From: an uncultured Alistipes sp.
Lineage (GTDB): Bacteria; Bacteroidota; Bacteroidia; Bacteroidales; Rikenellaceae
NCBI GenBank assembly: GCA_949288735.1
Contig: CASELE010000003.1
Location: 16,529 to 80,528, forward strand
Direction of reading: 5' to 3'
DNA: 64,000 bases
Position numbers and translations under genes: made by a program. Below the pieces are notes generated by a model. That model had not been told where the DNA came from. It ran no database searches and was given only the letters and a program-made list of their open reading frames with translations. This document shows, piece by piece, positions 1-9,093 of this stretch; the stretch's first letter is position 1, and each line of letters opens with the position of its first letter.

Positions 1-423
1 CAGAAACGAACGCTGCGAGAGCGAATCCGCACGGTTCAGCCGAAACGAGGCAAGCATCGCACCGCCTACGCCGAACGAGGCTTCGGGCGTATACGACGGT
101 CCGCCGAGCACCGATATCCACACCTTCTTGCGGGCACGTATCGAATCGCGCCTTATCTGCCGCAGTTCGGATTTACGCATCTGCTCGGGCGTGGGAGGCA
201 TCGTCAGCGTATCGCCCGATATGCCCCATACACCCGACACCCGTACGGGCGAGCCGGTCGTTCCATCCGCCCTCCCCATCGGAGCCCGTCGGGGCACTCC
301 GCGCTCGAGCGTATCGACCGTCTCGTGCAGCGGCTTCGTCTCCTCTTCGGCGCGGAGCGGCATTACTCCGCCCGACAGCAGAAGCACAACGGCTAGCACC
401 CGGAACATGCACCGTCTGCTCAT
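1..423 (-). CDS. BamA/TamA-like outer-membrane protein, N-terminal part (cut by window edge)
   Basis: The first 141 residues are visible and the gene continues off the left edge. It begins with a clear signal peptide (MSRRCMFRVLAVVLLLSGG, cleavage expected near residue 25). A charged linker follows, then a segment reading WISVLGGPSYTPEASFGVGG and AMLASFRLNRADSLSQRSFL, which resembles the start of the surface-antigen beta-barrel in Bacteroidota BamA/TamA-like proteins without obvious POTRA domains. Its ATG overlaps the TGA of the upstream sulfotransferase by four bases, so it is probably translationally coupled to the sulfonation operon. The family assignment rests on the barrel-start motif only and the function is unknown. 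It could be a generic porin-like barrel. Confidence 0.7.
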   Translation of the reverse strand, partial: MSRRCMFRVLAVVLLLSGGVMPLRAEEETKPLHETVDTLERGVPRRAPMGRADGTTGSPVRVSGVWGISGDTLTMPPTPEQMRKSELRQIRRDSIRARKKVWISVLGGPSYTPEASFGVGGAMLASFRLNRADSLSQRSFL

Positions 424-1529
424 GGACGGTAATCCCATTGACGGAGCGCCCGCTCCCAATGCGTCTCCACCAGCCGCACGGTCTCCTCGCTGAAGACCCG
501 CCGGTTCTTGCGGAACGTGCGATGGGCATCCAAATAGGCGGCCATCGCCGGACGCACCCGTTCGAAGTCGCCCAGCGAAAGCGCACGGTAGATCTCCTCG
601 GTCCGGCCGAGCGGATCGGCCTCGAAATCCTCGAAACGCACCTCGACGAGCTGGTCTGCGGGAATCAGGCTCTTCTCACGCTCGTACTTGTCGTACAGTT
701 CGACATAGGTATCGAGGATCTGCCGCTGCATCTCCTCGTCCGGGATACGCTGCAGGCATATCGGCCGCATCGTATTGCGGAAGAAGCTGCTCGTCGAGTC
801 GAAAACGGCATATGGATTGCGTATCAGATAGATGAACTTCGCATCGGGATACATCTCCATCAGCAGGCGGATACGTCCCGTATGGGGCGGATTCTTGCTC
901 AGATAGCGCGTCCGGCCCGATGTGCGGAGCGCGATGCGTATCATCTTGTCGAGCGCCTCGCGGAGCGACCGCAGCTCCCCGTCGGCGATACCGTCGAGAA
1001 GCAGGTACTTCCTGCGATATTCGCTCCACAGACGCGGAAACATCCAGAAGTGATAATAGGAGCAGGGCGTCATGTTCGAGAGGGCAAACTCCTCCTCCTG
1101 CGGCAGATCCGCCCCCAGTTCCACCGCATCGGTCGGTCGCTGCGACGGCATGACCGCCGACATGCACCCCTTGAAAAAGGAGCGACCCCGAAGCATCAGA
1201 TGGGGAAAGACCGTCTGATAGGTCGAACAGCAACCGAAACGGTCATCGCACGAAATGACATTGTGCATGAAGGTAGTACCGCTCCGCCAGTGTCCCAGAA
1301 TGAAAACCGGAGCCTCGATGCGGTCTTCGGAGGGACTATCGTTCCAGCAGCGTTCGTTGAGGGCATAGAAGGGGTCGAGCATACGCCGCACCCGCTTCGT
1401 CAGCCGGAACTTGCGACGATATTCCGGATCGATCTCCACGCCGCGTGTCACCGCTTCGAAAGTCTCGCGGTCGGCACCCACCAGCGTATTGACAGGCAGT
1501 TTGTCGAATTTGATCAGACCCATACGCAC
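420..1529 (-). CDS. PAPS-dependent sulfotransferase (Sulfotransfer_3 type)
   Basis: It transfers a sulfo group from PAPS to a hydroxyl acceptor, probably in the cytosol. The 5-prime-phosphosulfate loop is seen as GHWRSGTTFMHN (about residues 79-90). The 3-prime-phosphate segment is seen as FIYLIRNPYAVFDSTSSFFR (about 232-251), preceded by KNPPHTGRI. Length 369 aa is normal for the family. The start is either GTG at 1529 or ATG at 1523, directly abutting the cysN stop. It is the last enzyme of a permease-cysC-cysD-cysN-sulfotransferase operon, so PAPS is made for this enzyme. The order resembles the Bacteroides thetaiotaomicron locus that includes BT_0416, reported to sulfonate cholesterol and steroidal metabolites. 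Acceptor identity here is inferred; sulfonation of lipids or glycans is the alternative. Confidence 0.88.
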   Translation of the reverse strand: MRMGLIKFDKLPVNTLVGADRETFEAVTRGVEIDPEYRRKFRLTKRVRRMLDPFYALNERCWNDSPSEDRIEAPVFILGHWRSGTTFMHNVISCDDRFGCCSTYQTVFPHLMLRGRSFFKGCMSAVMPSQRPTDAVELGADLPQEEEFALSNMTPCSYYHFWMFPRLWSEYRRKYLLLDGIADGELRSLREALDKMIRIALRTSGRTRYLSKNPPHTGRIRLLMEMYPDAKFIYLIRNPYAVFDSTSSFFRNTMRPICLQRIPDEEMQRQILDTYVELYDKYEREKSLIPADQLVEVRFEDFEADPLGRTEEIYRALSLGDFERVRPAMAAYLDAHRTFRKNRRVFSEETVRLVETHWERALRQWDYRP

Positions 1530-2957
1530 CTATTTTTTACATGTAACCCGCACTCCGTTGCGGCGCAGATAGTCGCACGCACGCTCCAACGCCTCGAAAT
1601 GCTCTTCGCCGATACCCAGTTCGGCAAGCGGGAGCACCAGTTCGGTGGCGTCGTGCCGGCCGCCGCGCCGTTCCTCGGCCGGAGCGAGAATCATGCCGAC
1701 GGCCGAGGTAAAGTTGGTCACGGGATCGATCAGAATGAAAGCGCCCGTCGCACGGTTACCGGCATAGGCATCGTACATCACGAGACTGTTCGCCTCGATG
1801 GTCACCTCGCCTATCTCGTTCAGGACAAACGCTTCGGAATCGCTGTGCTCGAGCGTATTGACGTCGATACGGAAGTGAACCTCGCGCACCTGTGCCCGTG
1901 TCTGGTTGGTCGTCTGTTTCAGGTAGAAGGACTTCGTGCGGTCCATCGGCTCTTCGTCCATCCACACCAGCACGGCCCGGAAGGCATGTCCCGTATGCGG
2001 AAGGTTGTCGGGACGCACGAGCATCTCGCCGCGCGAAAGGTCTATCTCATCCTCCAGCGTCAGCGTCACCGACTGAGGCGCGAAGGCTCGTTCGAGCGAA
2101 CCGTCGTAGGTGACGATCTCCTTCACGCGCGACCGTCGGCCCGAGGGCAGCGCCACCACCTCGTCGCCGCGCCGCACCACGCCCGAAGCGATCTTGCCGC
2201 TGAATCCGCGGAAATCGAGGTTCGGGCGCAACACGTACTGCACCGGAAAGCGGAAATCCGCAAGGTTGATATCCTGGTCGATGGGGACCGTTTCCAGATA
2301 CTCCATCAGCGGCTGCCCGTCGTACCAGGGTGTCCGCGCGCTACGCTCCACCACGTTGTCGCCGTCGAGAGCCGAGAGCGGTATGCACTGCAGGTCGGGG
2401 ATGGCGAACGGGGTGACAAAGGCACGGTATTCGTCGCAGATGGCACGGAAACGCTCCTCCGAAAAATCCACCAGATCCATCTTGTTCACCGCCAGAACCA
2501 CGTGGCGGATACCGAGCAGCGAGACCAGGAAGGTATGGCGCCGGGTCTGCGTCACCACACCGGCGCGGGCATCCACCAGGATGATGGCCAGATTGGCCGT
2601 CGAACCGCCCGTAATCATGTTGCGCGTATACTGCTCGTGTCCGGGCGTATCGGCGATGATGAACTTGCGCCGGTTAGTCGAGAAGTACCGGTAGGCCACG
2701 TCGATGGTGATACCCTGTTCGCGTTCTGCCTTCAGGCCGTCGCACAGCAGGGCATAGTCGATGTGGTCACCGGCATTGCCGCAACGCTTGCTGTCGCGTT
2801 CGAGCGCCTGCAGCTGGTCCTCGTAGAGGCGCTTGCTGTCGAAGAGCAGCCGTCCGATCAGGGTCGACTTGCCGTCGTCCACCGAACCGGCGGTCAACAG
2901 GCGCAGCAGGTCCTTGCGTTCGTCCTGCGCCAGAAATTCCTCTATGCTGATTGCCAT
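1530..2957 (-). CDS. cysN: Sulfate adenylyltransferase subunit 1 (GTPase)
   Basis: CysN drives ATP sulfurylase: with CysD it makes adenosine phosphosulfate (APS) from sulfate and ATP, coupled to GTP hydrolysis. The elongation-factor-like GTPase motifs are present: P-loop GSVDDGKST (about residues 24-32), [12 protein letters not shown], and NKMD. Beta-barrel domains follow. At 475 aa it is a stand-alone CysN without a fused APS kinase, consistent with the separate cysC nearby. It lies 14 nt after cysD and directly abuts the sulfotransferase, so the three are one transcription unit. Confidence 0.96.
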   Translation of the reverse strand: MAISIEEFLAQDERKDLLRLLTAGSVDDGKSTLIGRLLFDSKRLYEDQLQALERDSKRCGNAGDHIDYALLCDGLKAEREQGITIDVAYRYFSTNRRKFIIADTPGHEQYTRNMITGGSTANLAIILVDARAGVVTQTRRHTFLVSLLGIRHVVLAVNKMDLVDFSEERFRAICDEYRAFVTPFAIPDLQCIPLSALDGDNVVERSARTPWYDGQPLMEYLETVPIDQDINLADFRFPVQYVLRPNLDFRGFSGKIASGVVRRGDEVVALPSGRRSRVKEIVTYDGSLERAFAPQSVTLTLEDEIDLSRGEMLVRPDNLPHTGHAFRAVLVWMDEEPMDRTKSFYLKQTTNQTRAQVREVHFRIDVNTLEHSDSEAFVLNEIGEVTIEANSLVMYDAYAGNRATGAFILIDPVTNFTSAVGMILAPAEERRGGRHDATELVLPLAELGIGEEHFEALERACDYLRRNGVRVTCKK

Positions 2958-2971
2958 GATTGTCTGTCGAT

Positions 2972-3880
2972 TTAGAAGTAACCTTCACGCTTCTTCTGCT
3001 CCATGCTCCCCTCCTGATCGAAATCGATCACGCGCGTGGTGCGTTCGCTCTTCGTGGTGGTCATCATCTCCTCCACGATCTTCTCTATGGTGTCGGCCTC
3101 GCTCTCCACGGCGCCCGTCAACGGATAACAGCCCAAAGTCCGAAAGCGTACCTTGCGCATCTTCGCCGTACGGCGCAGTTCCTCGGGCATACGGTCGTCA
3201 TCGACCATGATCAGGTTGCCGTTGTACTCCACCACGGGCCGCTCCTTGGCAAAATAGAGCGGCACGATGGGGATGTGCTCCTGACGGATGTACTGCCATA
3301 CGTCGAGTTCGGTCCAGTTCGACAGCGGAAAGACACGGATGCTCTCGCCCTCGTTGATACGCGTGTTGTAGATATCCCACAATTCGGGGCGCTGGTTCTT
3401 GGGATCCCACTGCTGGAACTCGTTGCGGAACGAAAAGATACGCTCCTTGGCACGGCTCTTCTCCTCGTCGCGGCGCGCCCCGCCGAAGGCGGCATCGAAT
3501 CCGTACTTCTTCAAGGCCATAAGCAGGGCCTGCGTCTTCATCAGATCGGTATGCACCTTGCTACCGTGGGTGAAGGGCCCCACTCCGGCTTCGTAGGCCT
3601 TCCTGTTGTACTCGACGATGAGATTCCAGCCGTACTCCTTCGCGTAGCGGTCGCGGAATTCAATCATCTCGCGGAACTTCCACTTCGAATCGATGTGCAT
3701 CAGCGGAAAGGGCACCTTTCCGGGATAGAAGGCCTTTTCGGCCAGGCGGACCATGACCGACGAATCCTTGCCTATCGAATAGAGCATCACCGGATTGCGA
3801 AACTCGGCCGCCACCTCGCGAATGATGTGTATCGATTCGGCTTCAAGAGCCTTCAGATGGCTCAACTGATATTTCTCCAT
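2972..3880 (-). CDS. cysD: Sulfate adenylyltransferase subunit 2
   Basis: This is the catalytic subunit of the CysDN ATP sulfurylase. The PP-loop motif [10 protein letters not shown] is at about residues 34-43, and the C-terminal [20 protein letters not shown] is typical of CysD. Its 302 aa match the family length. It sits between cysC (24 nt upstream) and cysN (14 nt downstream) in the same operon. No APS/PAPS reductase or sulfite reductase gene is seen nearby, so the APS is more likely directed to PAPS than to assimilation. Confidence 0.97.
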   Translation of the reverse strand: MEKYQLSHLKALEAESIHIIREVAAEFRNPVMLYSIGKDSSVMVRLAEKAFYPGKVPFPLMHIDSKWKFREMIEFRDRYAKEYGWNLIVEYNRKAYEAGVGPFTHGSKVHTDLMKTQALLMALKKYGFDAAFGGARRDEEKSRAKERIFSFRNEFQQWDPKNQRPELWDIYNTRINEGESIRVFPLSNWTELDVWQYIRQEHIPIVPLYFAKERPVVEYNGNLIMVDDDRMPEELRRTAKMRKVRFRTLGCYPLTGAVESEADTIEKIVEEMMTTTKSERTTRVIDFDQEGSMEQKKREGYF

Positions 3881-3904
3881 AGCTGTTGCTGTCGCTGTCT
3901 CTAT

Positions 3905-4510
3905 CTATCTATCTGCTTCCGGTCGGATGCGTCTCCAGACGAACTCCATCACCTCACGGGCGCAGGCTTCGGCCTCACGGCCCCGCGTATCGATCCGCAG
4001 GGCGGGAGTCTCGGGCTCCTCGAAGGGGGCCGATATGCCCGTAAAGTCGCGAAGCTCGCCCCGGCGTGCCTTGGCATAGAGTCCCTTCACGTCACGCCGC
4101 TCGCACTCATCGAGCGGTGTCGAAACATAGACCTCCACGAAATCGTCGCTGCCGATGATCGATGCGGCCAGTTCGCGAAGTTCACGCGTGGGGCTGACGA
4201 AGGCGGCCAGCGTGACAATCCCCGTATCGGTGAAGAGACGGCACACTTCGGCGATACGGCGTATGTTTTCGCGACGGTCCTCCTCCGAGAAACCCAGATT
4301 GGAACTGATGCCGCAACGCACATTGTCTCCGTCGAGAATCCGGCAGAGCACACCGCGTTCGGCCAGAGCGCGTTCCAGCGCCACGGCCACCGTACTCTTG
4401 CCCGACCCCGAAAGGCCCGTGAACCAGACGGTGAGTCCGCGCTGTCCGAGCTGCCGCTCCTTGTCGGCCCGGGACTGCATGCGGTCGAATATGGGATGTA
4501 TTTCTTTCAT
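3905..4510 (-). CDS. cysC: Adenylylsulfate (APS) kinase
   Basis: It phosphorylates APS at the 3-prime position to give PAPS, the sulfo donor. The Walker A loop GLSGSGKST is at about residues 32-40. Other family signatures are DGDNVRCGISSNLGF and FVEVYVSTPLDECERRDVKG. The 201 aa length is normal for a single-domain APS kinase. It lies 19 nt after the permease gene and 24 nt before cysD. With cysDN upstream of a sulfotransferase, it defines this operon as a PAPS-synthesis and transfer unit. Confidence 0.97.
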   Translation of the reverse strand: MKEIHPIFDRMQSRADKERQLGQRGLTVWFTGLSGSGKSTVAVALERALAERGVLCRILDGDNVRCGISSNLGFSEEDRRENIRRIAEVCRLFTDTGIVTLAAFVSPTRELRELAASIIGSDDFVEVYVSTPLDECERRDVKGLYAKARRGELRDFTGISAPFEEPETPALRIDTRGREAEACAREVMEFVWRRIRPEADR

Positions 4511-4529
4511 TGGTATAATCGTCCTGGAA

Positions 4530-6113
4530 TCAGAAGGGCCAGAAGAGCGGAATCAGCACGACCGACAAAATGAAGGCTATCAGATTCAACGGCAAACCTA
4601 TACGCACGAAATCGCTGAACCGGTAGTTGCCGATGCCCTGTACGATCATGTTCGTCTGATACCCAATCGGACACGAGAAACTGGCCGATGCCGCGATGCA
4701 GATCGCCACGAAGAAGGGCATCGGATCGACCCCCAGCTGCATGGCGGCCGACAGGGCGACGGGGAAGGCGAAGGCCGCAGCGGCGTTGTTGGTGATGAAC
4801 TCCGTGATGACGTTGGTCGTCACATAGAGAATGGCCAGCACGATCCACGGCGACACGGAACCCGAGATACCGATCAGGAACGAGGCGATTGCATCGGCCA
4901 GTCCGGAATTGGTCATCGCCCGGCTGATGGCCAGCGCGCAGGCGATGGTCACCAGGATGTCCCACGAAATGAACTTCGTGTATTTCTTGGCGGGGAAGAG
5001 GTTGAAGAAGGCCATGGCCACCGTCACCACACAGGCCCAAAAAAACATGTCGAGCGACATCCCGGGCAGGATCCGCTCCATGAAGGGCATGCTTCCGAAG
5101 GTGGCGCCCATGATCATCACCACGAGCAGGCCCAGAGCCAGCCACTTCTTCCACTTCGGCCCGGCCTGGTAATGTACCGAGCCGTTGCTCACCATGAGGA
5201 AGACACTCGAATCGCCCCACGTGCGGACGAAACTTCCGTCCGTATCGAGCACGAGCGTATCGCCCCGTCTGAAGACGAAGCGGTCCAGATCGGTCTGCCG
5301 CTCGCCGTCGCGGCGCACCTCGCGCACTTCAGCATTGTAATGACGCTTGAAGTCGAATTCGCGATAAGGGGTGTTGATGCCCGGGAAGCGGGGGCCGAGC
5401 ACCACCTCCACCCGGTTGGGATCGTCCGTACGGTCCGAATCCTCCTCGGCCGGATCATCGACCGGATCCTCCTCCGCACCTTCGTCCGACAGGTCGGCGG
5501 ACGGAAGACGGCGCTCGCCGAAAAAGACCAGATAGAGCACGCCGACGGCGGCGACCACGACCCCCACCTTGCTCAGTTCGAACATCGTCAGACCGTCGAA
5601 TCCGGCCTCGAGCATCAGACCGTGGACGACCAGATTGGTCGAGGTGCCGATCAGCGTGCACATGCCGCCCAGGATGGCGGCATACGAGAGAGGAATGAAG
5701 AACTTCTTGACGGGCAGCTGCGCCTTGCGCGCCCACTGCTTGATGATCGGGATGAAGATGACCACCAGCGGCGTATTGTTCAGGAAGGCCGACGCGAAGG
5801 CGACCGTAGGCACGATACGCGCATACCCGCTCCGTACGCTCTGGCCTTTGCGTGCCGAGAGCAGCCGCTCCATGAGGTGGCCCAGACAGTCGCTGCGCCG
5901 CACCCCCTCGCTCACCAGGAAGAGCAGTGCGACCGTGATCATACCCTTGTTGCTGAACCCCTCCACCACTTCGGCGGGTGTCAGGATGCCGAAGCACATG
6001 AAGAGGACCACGACGGAGAAGAGCACCAGACCCGGCCGCAGACGGTCCATGGCCAGCAGGGCGACCATGACAACGAGCGAGGCCAGCACAAGCCAGATTT
6101 CGACGTTTTCCAT
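4530..6113 (-). CDS. SLC13/DASS-family permease with RCK_C domain, probable sulfate transporter
   Basis: A polytopic membrane protein of 527 aa from the chosen ATG at 6113; an upstream in-frame extension of 15 residues is less likely. The DASS signatures SAFLNNTPLVV and GTSTNLVVHG lie in the N-terminal half. A cytosolic middle region containing a single TrkA-C/RCK_C-like segment (FRRGDTLVLDTDGSF) splits two hydrophobic halves, and a second TNVITEFITNNAAAAF motif lies in the C-terminal half. First gene of the permease-cysC-cysD-cysN-sulfotransferase operon, so sulfate uptake is the natural role. Dicarboxylate transport is possible from family alone. Confidence 0.9.
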   Translation of the reverse strand: MENVEIWLVLASLVVMVALLAMDRLRPGLVLFSVVVLFMCFGILTPAEVVEGFSNKGMITVALLFLVSEGVRRSDCLGHLMERLLSARKGQSVRSGYARIVPTVAFASAFLNNTPLVVIFIPIIKQWARKAQLPVKKFFIPLSYAAILGGMCTLIGTSTNLVVHGLMLEAGFDGLTMFELSKVGVVVAAVGVLYLVFFGERRLPSADLSDEGAEEDPVDDPAEEDSDRTDDPNRVEVVLGPRFPGINTPYREFDFKRHYNAEVREVRRDGERQTDLDRFVFRRGDTLVLDTDGSFVRTWGDSSVFLMVSNGSVHYQAGPKWKKWLALGLLVVMIMGATFGSMPFMERILPGMSLDMFFWACVVTVAMAFFNLFPAKKYTKFISWDILVTIACALAISRAMTNSGLADAIASFLIGISGSVSPWIVLAILYVTTNVITEFITNNAAAAFAFPVALSAAMQLGVDPMPFFVAICIAASASFSCPIGYQTNMIVQGIGNYRFSDFVRIGLPLNLIAFILSVVLIPLFWPF

Positions 6114-6139
6114 CGGTGCAACAAATTTTTCCGAGCGAG

Positions 6140-6147
6140 CAAAAATA
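6140..6147 (-). promoter_or_regulatory. -7 box (TATTTTTG) upstream of the permease/PAPS operon
   Basis: On the minus strand the sequence reads TATTTTTG, matching TAnnTTTG, about 27 nt before the permease ATG. No TTG sits at the usual 19-21 nt spacing, so the call rests on the -7 element and its position. Confidence 0.4.
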
Positions 6148-6266
6148 ATAAAAAACATTCAAAACAGGAAAAAGCCGGAGGAGTATCTACCATATCGACC
6201 AGAATCCGACCCAAACCGAACCGCGAACCGTATCGGAAGCCCGTTCCGTCTTATCCGAAATCTTCG

Positions 6267-6274
6267 TATCTTTG
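6267..6274 (+). promoter_or_regulatory. -7 box (TATCTTTG) upstream of the steroid-reductase genes
   Basis: TATCTTTG ends 16 nt before the ATG at 6291. A good -33 TTG is not evident. With the opposite-strand box at 6140-6147 it places the promoters of the two divergent units in one 180-nt intergenic region. Confidence 0.5.
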
Positions 6275-6290
6275 CGCCGTCAAACCCGAT

Positions 6291-7061
6291 ATGCGCACCA
6301 TGGTTGCTGCCTTCGACATCTTTCTCATCGTCATGTCCCTGCTCGCACTCGCGGTATTCGTCGCGCTCCAGCGCTTCGAGGCGGGCTACGGTTACCTGTT
6401 CGATGCGAGATACGGCCCGCCCCTCTCCAACCGTCTGGGCTGGATTCTGATGGAGGCGCCCGTCTTCATCGCGATGACCGTTCTGTGGCTTCTTTCCGAC
6501 CGGACATGGCAGGCTGCCCCGCTCACTCTGTTCCTGCTGTTTCAGAGCCATTACCTCTACCGTTCATTCATCTTTCCGCTTCGGATGCGCGGCCGCTCGA
6601 AGATGCCCCTGGGCATCGTGGCGATGGGGATGCTCTTCAATACGCTCAACGCCCTGATGCAGGGCGGCTGGATCTTCTTCGTCTCTCCGGCGGACTACTA
6701 CGACGGCTGGTTCGCGAAGCCCTTCATCTACATCGGTGCGGCCGTCTTCTTCACGGGCATGTATATCAACCGCCGCTCCGACGCCATCATACGCAACCTG
6801 CGCCGGCCGGGCGACACGCGCCACTACATTCCGCGCGGCGGCATGTTCCGTTACGTTTCGTCGGCCAACTACTTCGGCGAACTGACCGAATGGGTCGGTT
6901 TCGCCATAGCCTCGTGGTCATGGGCGGGTCTCGTCTTCGTCTGGTGGACCTTCGCCAACCTCGCCCCCCGCTCCGCCTCGCTGTACCGCCGCTACACCGC
7001 GGAGTTCGGCGAGGAGTTCACCTCGCTGCACCGCAAGAAAATCATACCTTTCATATATTAA
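6291..7061 (+). CDS. 3-oxo-5-alpha-steroid 4-dehydrogenase family protein (steroid 5-alpha-reductase-like)
   Basis: A 256-aa integral membrane protein with about six hydrophobic segments. The C-terminal half carries the SRD5A signatures: GGMFRYVSSANYFGELTEWV (about residues 183-202), then ARSASLYRRY-like and EFGEEF segments, ending KKIIPFIY. Family members reduce the delta4 bond of 3-oxo-steroids to 5-alpha products using NADPH. The ATG at 6291 follows a -7 box by 16 nt and gives a hydrophobic first helix. It is the first gene of a tight run with a flavin oxidoreductase (5 nt gap) and a short-chain dehydrogenase, divergent from the sulfonation operon. Related gut Bacteroidales genes act on 3-oxo-delta4 bile acids. 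Other polyprenol or fatty-chain reductases share this fold, so the substrate is inferred. Confidence 0.85.
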   Translation: MRTMVAAFDIFLIVMSLLALAVFVALQRFEAGYGYLFDARYGPPLSNRLGWILMEAPVFIAMTVLWLLSDRTWQAAPLTLFLLFQSHYLYRSFIFPLRMRGRSKMPLGIVAMGMLFNTLNALMQGGWIFFVSPADYYDGWFAKPFIYIGAAVFFTGMYINRRSDAIIRNLRRPGDTRHYIPRGGMFRYVSSANYFGELTEWVGFAIASWSWAGLVFVWWTFANLAPRSASLYRRYTAEFGEEFTSLHRKKIIPFIY

Positions 7062-7066
7062 CCTCC

Positions 7067-8278
7067 ATGTCGCGACTCTTCACCCCCTACAGACTGGGCC
7101 CCGTCACGCTTCGCAACCGCACGATCCGCTCGGCGGCCTTCGAATCGATGGGCAAGGATTTCGGTCCCACGGAGCAGCTCAAGCAATACCACGTGAGCGT
7201 GGCGCGCGGCGGCATCGGAATGACGACGCTCGCCTACGCCGCCGTGAGCCGCAGCGGCTTATCGTTCCGCAAACAGCTATGGCTCAGGCCGGAAATTGTC
7301 CCTGCCCTGCGCGACATTACCGAAGCCATACACGCCGAAGGAGCCGCCGCATCCATTCAGATCGGCCACTGCGGCAACATGACCCACCTCTCTACCGCCG
7401 GACAGATACCTGTCGGAGCCTCTACGGGCATCAACCTCTACGCCTATACCCCCGTGCGGGGCATGCGGCGCAGTGAGATCACCGCCGTAGCCAAGGATTT
7501 CGGACGTGCCGTCCATACGGCCCACGAGGCGGGGTTCGACTGCGTGGAGGTCCATGCGGGCCACGGATATCTCATTTCGCAGTTTCTCTCGCCCTACACC
7601 AACCACCGCCGCGACGAGTACGGCGGTTCGCTCGACAACCGCATGCGCTTCATGCGCATGTGCCTGGAGGAGGTGATGGAGGCCGCCGCCCGGACCCGCA
7701 CGGCAGTACTGGTCAAGCACAACATGTACGACGGCTTCAAGGGCGGCATCGAGATACCGGAAAGTCTCGAAATAGCCCGTGAAATCGAACGCTACGGCGT
7801 GAACGGCATCGTTCTCTCGGGAGGCTTCGTCTCGAAGGCCCCGATGGCCGTCATGCGGGGGCTCATCCCGATCTATACCATGAGCTACTACTCGCCCTGG
7901 TGGCTCCGCTACTTCATCCGCTGGTGCGGGCCGATGATGATCAAGCAGTTCCCCTTCGAGGAGTGCTACTTCCTCGAGGATGCCCGAAAGTTCCGGGCCG
8001 AGCTGAAGTGTCCGCTGGTCTACGTGGGCGGTCTGGTGAGCCGTGCAGGCATCGACCGGGCTCTCGACGCCGGTTTCGAAATGGTACAGATGGGGCGCGC
8101 GCTGGTGAACGACCCCGCCTTCGTCGAGAAGCTGCGCACGGGCGACGAAAAGACCCGCAGCGGATGCGATCATCGCAACTATTGTATTGCCCGCATGTAT
8201 TCGGTCGACATGAAGTGCTGCAAGCACTGTCCCGACCTGCCTAAACGAATCCGCGAAGAGCTCGAACGACTTCCCTGA
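7067..8278 (+). CDS. NADH:flavin oxidoreductase (old yellow enzyme), candidate delta4-steroid 5-beta-reductase
   Basis: A 403-aa FMN-type TIM barrel starting MSRLFTPYRLGPVTLRNRT. Old yellow enzyme signatures are clear: EVHAGHGYLISQFLSPYTN and RRDEYGGSLDNRMRF (about residues 155-190), and YVGGLVSRAGIDRALDAGF near the C terminus. Unlike BaiCD and 2,4-dienoyl-CoA reductase (about 650 aa), it lacks the C-terminal FAD/NAD domains. The tail is cysteine-rich (SGCDHRNYC and KCCKHC), suggesting a modified iron-sulfur or metal site. It lies 5 nt after the 5-alpha-reductase-like gene and 2 nt before the SDR gene. Family members reduce activated C=C bonds. Placement suggests 5-beta reduction of 3-oxo-delta4 steroids, which is inference. 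Confidence 0.87.
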   Translation: MSRLFTPYRLGPVTLRNRTIRSAAFESMGKDFGPTEQLKQYHVSVARGGIGMTTLAYAAVSRSGLSFRKQLWLRPEIVPALRDITEAIHAEGAAASIQIGHCGNMTHLSTAGQIPVGASTGINLYAYTPVRGMRRSEITAVAKDFGRAVHTAHEAGFDCVEVHAGHGYLISQFLSPYTNHRRDEYGGSLDNRMRFMRMCLEEVMEAAARTRTAVLVKHNMYDGFKGGIEIPESLEIAREIERYGVNGIVLSGGFVSKAPMAVMRGLIPIYTMSYYSPWWLRYFIRWCGPMMIKQFPFEECYFLEDARKFRAELKCPLVYVGGLVSRAGIDRALDAGFEMVQMGRALVNDPAFVEKLRTGDEKTRSGCDHRNYCIARMYSVDMKCCKHCPDLPKRIREELERLP

Positions 8279-8280
8279 CA

Positions 8281-9093
8281 ATGCGCGGACGGACCATCGA
8301 ACGGGGCTCGGCCTGGGCCCTCGTAACGGGAGCAGGCAGCGGCATCGGCCGCCGGCTGGCCGAACGGCTGGCCGACGCGGGCTACAACCTCGCCCTGGCG
8401 GGTCTCACACCCGAAAAGATTGCGACGGCGGCCGACGAACTGCGGCGCAACCACCCCGGCATCGAGGTACGAAGTCTAGCCATAGACCTCGCACGTGCCG
8501 AGGCATCGCAGGAGCTCTTCGACTGGTGCCGTCGTGAAGGCATCGATGTGGAGGTGCTTATCAACAATGCCGGCATCTTCTCCTTCTGCGACCTGCTCCG
8601 CACCCCCGAGGAGCGCATCGTGCGCATCATCATGCTCCATGATCTCACGGCGACGCTCAACTGCCGCCGTTTCGCCGAAGCCATGGCGCACCGCGGCAGG
8701 GGGGGATACATACTCAACCTCTCCTCCTTTTCGCTCTGGATGCCCTTCCCGGGACTTGCGCTCTACAGCGCCAGCAAGGCCTATCTGCGCTCCTTTTCCG
8801 TATCGTTCGCCAAGGAGGTGCACGAGGCCGGCATCCGCGTCACGGCCGTCTGTCCGGCAGGCGTGGCCACCGACCTCTACGGTCTTCCTCCCCGCTGGCA
8901 GCGCATCGGCATGCGGCTGGGAGTACTGATTTCTGCCGACCGCTGCGCCCGGCGCAGCCTGCGCGCCCTGTGGCGCGGCCGGCGCACGATCGTGCCCGAC
9001 TGGTGGAACCGGGCACTCATACCGCTCTGCAAGCTGCTTCCCATGTGGATCATCCGTCCGATCAGACGCTTCACCATGACATTCCAGAAATGA
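8281..9093 (+). CDS. Short-chain dehydrogenase/reductase, candidate 3-hydroxysteroid dehydrogenase
   Basis: A classical SDR of 270 aa. The cofactor motif TGAGSGIG is at residues 16-23, NNAG at 95-98, the catalytic serine in LNLSSFS near 148-149, and YSASK with Tyr162 and Lys166. The C terminus has an arginine-rich hydrophobic stretch (LIPLCKLLPMWIIRPIRRF) that could touch the membrane, as in 17-beta-HSD type 12/3-like SDRs. It follows the old yellow enzyme gene by 2 nt and overlaps the HAD gene by 4 nt (ATGA). Context with delta4-reductases favours 3-keto/3-hydroxy steroid interconversion. The stereochemistry (3-alpha or 3-beta) cannot be read from sequence. Confidence 0.87.
   Translation: MRGRTIERGSAWALVTGAGSGIGRRLAERLADAGYNLALAGLTPEKIATAADELRRNHPGIEVRSLAIDLARAEASQELFDWCRREGIDVEVLINNAGIFSFCDLLRTPEERIVRIIMLHDLTATLNCRRFAEAMAHRGRGGYILNLSSFSLWMPFPGLALYSASKAYLRSFSVSFAKEVHEAGIRVTAVCPAGVATDLYGLPPRWQRIGMRLGVLISADRCARRSLRALWRGRRTIVPDWWNRALIPLCKLLPMWIIRPIRRFTMTFQK

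Noticed and set aside
438..2975. Long open frame on the plus strand opposite the sulfotransferase and cysN
   Set aside because: It is antisense to clear enzyme genes; high GC leaves few stops, and the peptide has no domain pattern.
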